A stretch of DNA of 64,000 nt from assembly GCF_051622035.1 (NCBI RefSeq), contig NC_135360.1, positions 27,297,206-27,361,205 of the forward strand, written 5' to 3'. The notes under the pieces were generated by a model, which saw only the letters and a list, made by a program, of their open reading frames with translations, had not been told where the DNA came from and ran no database searches. Both the position numbers and the translations under genes were made by a program. Each line of letters starts with the position of its first letter. Position 1 is the stretch's first letter. The DNA comes from Arctopsyche grandis (taxonomy: Eukaryota > Arthropoda > Insecta > Trichoptera > Hydropsychidae). Below, piece after piece: positions 58,620 through 64,000 of this stretch.

Positions 58620-59619
58620 GTAACGATGTTATTTTTAAATGCTCATTCATTGTATAATAGTACATATATGTAAATCTGAGAGAAAATGTATGTAGTATTA
58701 AAATTTTAACTAGTTAAGTTTATCAAGTACATACAACTTTTGTTCTCATATAAAACTTCCGCACTACAGTGAAATTATAAGGGTCGCTTGAAAAATGTAA
58801 TATACATAAATACATAATATGCGCATAAAAACAATTAGGTATAATGGAAAAGTAATTTTAATACTACAAACAAATTTGTCGAAGCGCTTTTGCTTTGTAT
58901 AAAAGATTTATATGAAACTAATTCAATCAAACTCGAGGGAAACAAAGACAAATGACTTCATAAATATTTTGCAGTGTTCTCAAGCAAAATTAATTATATT
59001 ACGTATATAATATAATACTACTCAACAACTTCTGAGTGTTGTATCAATTCGAACGGAACTTAAAACCAACTCCAAAGTCCGTAAAGAGACATCGTATTAG
59101 ATCTGCTGAATTAAGATACAGATTAATATGCAGCGAAGTATGTACATATATATGTACATACATACATATAGGTAATATATACACATGTATACAATAAATG
59201 TACTTGTTTACGTATCAGTCTAGTAATAGTGAGTGTAGTAAAATTTAAAATGTATTAGCATAGCAAACGAACGGAAATTAAATCAACAGGCCGACGATAG
59301 TTTATCGATTGGTTCAGCAAGCAATTACGATGTTAAAAGTATTCAGCATCCCTTTTACGAACCACTCACCGTATATTCCTATATTATATAATACTATTTA
59401 TGTATGTATGTATTTGTATTGCACGAATCAAAAACCCAATTTCATAATAGCCATATGTGGTGAATTCATATGTATGTATGTATATTTGAAAAATGCGAAT
59501 TTTGAATTTTCCTCGTTGAACCTAGTGGAAAATTTCGTGGATTTTAAACGATGCTCTGTGCTTCCAAACAAATCAATTTATTTTGATTAAAATTTCGAAT
59601 AAGTGGATTTTTTATTTTA
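58620..59619. other. Gene-free AT-rich stretch
   Basis: TATGTATG/ACATACAT microsatellites near 59145-59170 and 59400; no gene. Probably a Fur1 intron. Confidence 0.4.
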
Positions 59620-59980
59620 TTTTATTTCATCGAACATATGTATACCAGTCCGCTTGTATACAGATACATTACAATCAATATACATAAGCATTTTATACAA
59701 TGCGAATTCATACAAACATTAAAAGTGACATATATGGAGAAATTTCTGCAGCATTTTACAATCAAATTGGCGAACCTCAAGACGCTAAATAGCTTGAGAT
59801 TAGCAAGAGAGATAGGAAAGGGGAAGCTAATTTAAAATTTTTCATACTTTGCTAACAAACGATGCCCTGGAGTCATAAACCAAGATCTGGCCAGTAGCGA
59901 GACTCCAGAGGGACTTGAGCCTGGGACCACTATGCTCAAAAGCATAATTTGCCAACCACTAGTCCATGCCGCTGGTTAGA
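59620..59980 (-). repeat. tRNA-derived SINE, family B, diverged
   Basis: Core with GGCGAACCTCAAGACGC and a B-box-like GGCTCAAGTCC (inverse near 59910), and head hairpin remnant TATGCTCAAAAGCATAAT. The tail hairpin is degraded. Confidence 0.6.
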
Positions 59981-60844
59981 ATAATAATTCAAAAAACATT
60001 CAACAGTTTAATTAGGTCGATTATTATGTTTATATTAATTTACGAGAATTTAAAGCGCCCATACAATGCGCGCCACGCATCTGTATGGCGGAAGTGTTCT
60101 TTCTAGAAAATCGTCATTTTTATTACATACATACCTCTTATACAGTTCACATGGTTTTCGTGTAAGTCGTCATTTTTTTATCTCTCTTATCTCTTATCCG
60201 ATCGTTTTCATACTTTGCCATATTGCTCATTTTGGTCATTAATATACATTAATGTATCGTCTGCCATTACGTTGGAGATAAAATATCGTATACAATGCGT
60301 ATCAAATATCAAAAATTTTGGGCACGGTGACTTTTGTTCGTCTAGCAAGCTACTATAACCTATCTTCCAACCTGTTCGCCGTGATATGGCCATATCAGAT
60401 TTTAATTGTTTAAACGCCTATAATTCACTCTATATTTTATAAAATTTGCTCTATACATAGGTTCCCGTTATCTCTAATATATAAATATTTATAGTTTTAA
60501 CTCTCATGTGTATATATAAATTTCAAATTTGGCGTGTAGCTTCGTGTAATGTAATACACGATATATATATATTGATTTTTGGCCAAATATGTCAGATCTG
60601 ACAATTTCACTGCTAAAAGTACATCTCTTCATTGAGCTTTATCTGCGAGATAAGTATTCAATAAGAAGTAATGTTGTATCTAATTGTTTAGTTCATTCCA
60701 ACAGCTACCCATAACCTCAAATTTCATTGTTTATTTCTCCAAAACACACTTTCTAACCAATACAAGCTTAATATATGTACACAGATCAAACAGTCATAGT
60801 TTTATTTTTATGTTCCCATAATACATATATAATACATATAAAGT
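59981..60844. other. Gene-free stretch
   Basis: AT-rich; a 61-codon minus ORF at 60208-60393 is not recognisable. Nothing else seen. Confidence 0.4.
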
Positions 60845-61135
60845 ATAGCTCGGTGGTTGCGTTAATGCTAACCACAAGTCCTAGGCTGACCACGATTGTA
60901 GAGAATTTATTCGTAATATTTATGCAGCACTGTTGGTCAGACTTGAATATTTGTGACTCCTTTCCTAATATACATAGTATCGATGTCGATCGTTTCCTAT
61001 TAGAACTTGTCAATTTATCTGATTTCATTGTTGAAACGGTTCCTCGTCAACTTGAAAAAAGCCATCCTTCCTGCTATTTGTCACCACTATTTGAATATGA
61101 TTTCAAATTTATATATGTACAAATTTAACAATGGT
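60845..61135 (+). repeat. tRNA-derived SINE, family A
   Basis: Head AGCTCGGTGGTTGCGTTAAT, then core from GGTCAGACTTGAATATTTGT to CATTGTTGAAACGGTTCCTC and CACCACTATTTGAATATGAT. The terminal CCAGGAAGG hairpin is missing. Confidence 0.7.
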
Positions 61136-62949
61136 GTCGGGGGTAAAACGAATTTAAAAATCAAAATAATAATGATAATGAAAAATAAAATAATAAAGTA
61201 GATGTCGTCTTCAGATTGATCTTGTATAATATTTTATTTTGACACGACTGCCTGATTTAATAGTTCAACCGGAAAAATATGAGAAATGTTTACAAATGTA
61301 TACATAACCTAACTAATAATCAATTTTTCAATTCATCTTTCATTACTTACTTCTTCAGAACTAGTCTTTATCCATTTTGAGAAGATACCTGTCAAACCAT
61401 ATAAAAGCTTTTAAAAACAAATTTCCCATCCTTGCTAAACGCAACACAAACTACATATGTATATGTAACCAAAAAAGTGATGCATCAACGTAAAATAGGG
61501 TATTAATTTTCACAGCTTCAGCTGAAACAACCAAGTTGTTTGTTCGACGGAACTACACCGTCAGACCTTAAACTACGTGTATACACACGTGTAATATACA
61601 TACATACATACATAATGTGTAACCTGGTGTTCGAGTGAGTAGAGGGTTGGTAGTGGCTTTCATCACGATCGTCGTGTGCAATTTGTGCCCGGGGAGACTT
61701 AAACAATGAATGATTACAATTAAAAGTTTAAATTGCCAGAGGACTTGGAAGACTTGTTGACTAACCCCCTACCCCCCTCCCCCATACTGCTGGTATATTA
61801 ATAACTGGAGGCTGTGAGTCTCGTCTGAAATTCACACGTTTCATGAATCTCAAATTACGCGAGACAATACACCGACGGTCGCTATGATTTAAAACGTCTC
61901 AAGAGCGCACTATAAGAATCGTAAATATTCCATGTGTATGAACATACATTTTGGAATAGTGAGATAAGAGTTATTGGAAGGATTCATTTGAATTGTTGAG
62001 AAATATCCCGACTGTATATACAGGGATGATTTGTGATTAAATTGTTCAGACGGTTCAATATAAGAAATATTTACAAATATATACTTGAAATATTCGAATA
62101 TTGAAACGTATATATTATATATGAAAGTTTCGATCATAATTGAAACAACCGTTTGATCGCATTTATTACGATTTGATTGTTCTGTGTTGCCAGTGAATTT
62201 ATCAATTTGAAATTGCCACATTTAATACAGGAAATAAACGAATTCCAGACAACCAATGTAATCAAAACACGATATTTGCATAGATTGTAAGTGTAATATT
62301 ATGCCTGTATATGCACTTAATTCGCGATAAAATATTTTGCGATAAATACCGGTAAATTTTGACGATTTACTGGTATTTACTGATGGCCAAATTTTGCCGT
62401 ATTACCCGTAAACCGATATTACAATTCCTTGTATGTAGTGTGAAAATGTAAACTTATTCAGCTAAATTTAAACCATATGTACATATTTAATTTAATTATA
62501 ATTCATTTTAATCGTCGATTAAAAATAAATAAATTAAATGATATCAATATGTATGTTTTTTGCGAGTGGCGAATTTTGAGGAGATTGCGGGACCCGTTGC
62601 GGATTCTGCTAGATGAAAATCTTGCGAATTACTTATAAATGGGTAATAAAAGGATTTGTAGAGATTAAAATTTGAATTTATTCAGCGAGCTTTCATTTAT
62701 CGGGCTTATAATATAATATAATATCATAGACGAAATCCCGTCTGTTCCCTGAGTCCTTTGCGAAATGTGATATTTATGCACAGCCTTTGATGTAAAATTA
62801 ATGAAGCGACCCCAAAGATGGTCACAGAGTATAAAACGGGAATAAAATCTAAACGATATTGGACGATAAAAAGATATGATTTTTTTAAACTAAAATAATT
62901 CTGCTTCAAAACTCGTCACAGTCGTATCTTATATTTATAAAAATTGATT
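61136..62949. other. Gene-free stretch
   Basis: AT-rich with a few balanced patches (61510-61700, 61740-61900). No upstream Fur1 exon recognised. Confidence 0.4.
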
Positions 62950-63600
62950 ATAATAGATGTACCAGTGGCGTACGTGACGATTAAAACAGGCTATATTTTA
63001 TATATGTATGTATGTAAATCCATATGTAATAAAAAATATTTTTGAATTATAATAATCTGTCTTGAAGTGTTGAGTATAAATCTTACATTTTTGTGCTAAC
63101 AGAAATATCCTAAGTATGTAATATACCTTTCTTAATAACATCTTGTTCGTCTATAAAATTTAATCTTTTGAATGATTTATCGAACAATCAATAGAGAATG
63201 CGACATTCCAAGACCTCGTTATTTGTTTCTGATTTGTTCTGAAGGGACTTGGTGAGCCGAGTACTTTGCCTTATTTGTACAAAAAAAATGATGCGTAAAT
63301 ATGTGTTATTTAAACCAAAAAAAATACGTTTGATATACACAAATCAGGATATTCTTAGAGAAAATTCCATATATGCTCGAAGAGACGAGTAAATGGAAAA
63401 ATGTTTTGTCTTTGACGGCAAGCCGATACGTAACAATTCGTCAGTACCGCGAAGGGAAAATAATTGAGCGGCGAGTCCGTGCAAGCGAACGACGCGGTGG
63501 ACCACACCGTAATAATTTATTACCACTACCACTATCTCTTCCTCAGAGAGGGCCAATTCCGGTTTCTGAACTAATCCGAGTGAACAATATCAAAATACAC
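62950..63600 (-). mobile_element. Second copy of the hAT-like element of 36920, incomplete
   Basis: A CAGTGGCGTACG end at 62961 is followed, in inverse order, by the blocks of the 36920-37671 element: TTTGTGCTAACAG (63091), CTTTCTTAATAACATC (63128), GAGTCCGTGCAAGCGAAC (63473) and GCCAATTCCGGTTTCTGAAC (63552). The other terminal repeat was not found. The 82-codon plus ORF and 70-codon minus ORF across it are repeat sequence. Confidence 0.6.
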
Positions 63601-64000
63601 AACAATTTGAACATATTGTAATTGAATTGTTGACATTTTTAAATATTAGGTAAAATATTTAAGAGGATCTCTCTAGTCCAATATTCATATAAGGATTTCA
63701 TTATATATTTTTTGAAACTATATATGTATACAATTTTGTATATACAAATGTATTATATATTGCAATTGTGAAAATATTTTTTTTGCGCACTGTACGTCTG
63801 CAGAATACGATGAACGCTAGATGGGGGTAATTTTAGATTTTTTCAGATGATTTCAGCTTTAACGAAGGCAAAAGGAGGACGAGTGGGGAAGGACATGAAA
63901 TGTTTTCAAGTTTTTCTCGGTAGTATATAGGAAAATCGTAAAGTTGGGGAGCCGAGTCGTAGAATAGCAACCACCTACCGCTCCCCGAGGAAGCAAACGG
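63601..64000. other. Gene-free end of window
   Basis: AT-rich, then a balanced patch at 63800-64000. No exon recognised. Confidence 0.4.

Noticed and set aside
63373..63621. 82-codon plus-strand ORF with basic residues
   Set aside because: The sequence is an inverted copy of the hAT-like element at 36920-37671.
56922..64000. Upstream Fur1 exons with the catalytic Asp, prodomain or signal peptide
   Set aside because: Searched the minus strand for a DDG(I/L)-x-x-x-HPDL-like frame and for a donor in phase 0; none found. These exons are taken to lie outside the window.

Overview
The window is AT-rich animal DNA, almost certainly from an insect. It has split genes with clean GT/AG junctions and a Drosophila Fur1-like furin locus. 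It is full of CATATGTA/ACATACAT microsatellite runs and carries many decayed SINEs, LINE 3' ends, hAT-type and piggyBac-type elements. The order of insect cannot be fixed from sequence alone. No bacterial, organellar or viral gene, tRNA gene, rRNA gene or CRISPR array was seen.

The only protein-coding gene I can support is the 3' half of a furin-type proprotein convertase on the minus strand (56921 down to 37845), best matched to insect Fur1. Seven constitutive exons (56756-56921, 52730-52902, 50815-51024, 50599-50737, 50338-50524, 50098-50271, 48647-48765) encode the subtilisin-like domain from just before the catalytic His, through the oxyanion Asn and the catalytic Ser, and most of the P domain. 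All joins keep frame. The exons for the signal peptide, prodomain and catalytic Asp lie beyond position 64000. The 3' end branches. Exon h (48046-47009) closes the P domain and adds a long hydrophilic linker. Exon i (46641-46454) carries a second copy of the last P-domain strand. Exon j (44348-43692) gives a short transmembrane C-terminus. Exon k (38485-37845) gives a cysteine-rich region, a transmembrane segment and a sorting tail. Splice phases allow h-i-j, g-i-j and h-k. This matches the known alternative C-termini of Drosophila Fur1.

Positions 1-37844, downstream of the gene, hold no convincing gene. They contain repeats: a family marked by CTTCCGGTTG motifs, two modular tRNA-derived SINE families that share a core but have different tails, a two-unit SINE, RTE-like LINE 3' ends, dead reverse transcriptase fragments, a hAT (ZMYM1-like) transposase fragment and a hAT-like element 174 bp past the exon k stop codon. 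Between these are AT-rich stretches and several GC-richer islands that may be regulatory.

The Fur1 introns and the region 56922-64000 hold more elements: a TTAA-flanked foldback element, two TIR-bounded hAT-like elements, a piggyBac-like element with a nested LINE end, and a perfect 46-bp palindrome. I found no new enzymatic or defence system. The most interesting items are the C-terminal exon choice of Fur1, an RRKR site inside its cysteine-rich tail, the modular SINEs and the long palindrome.
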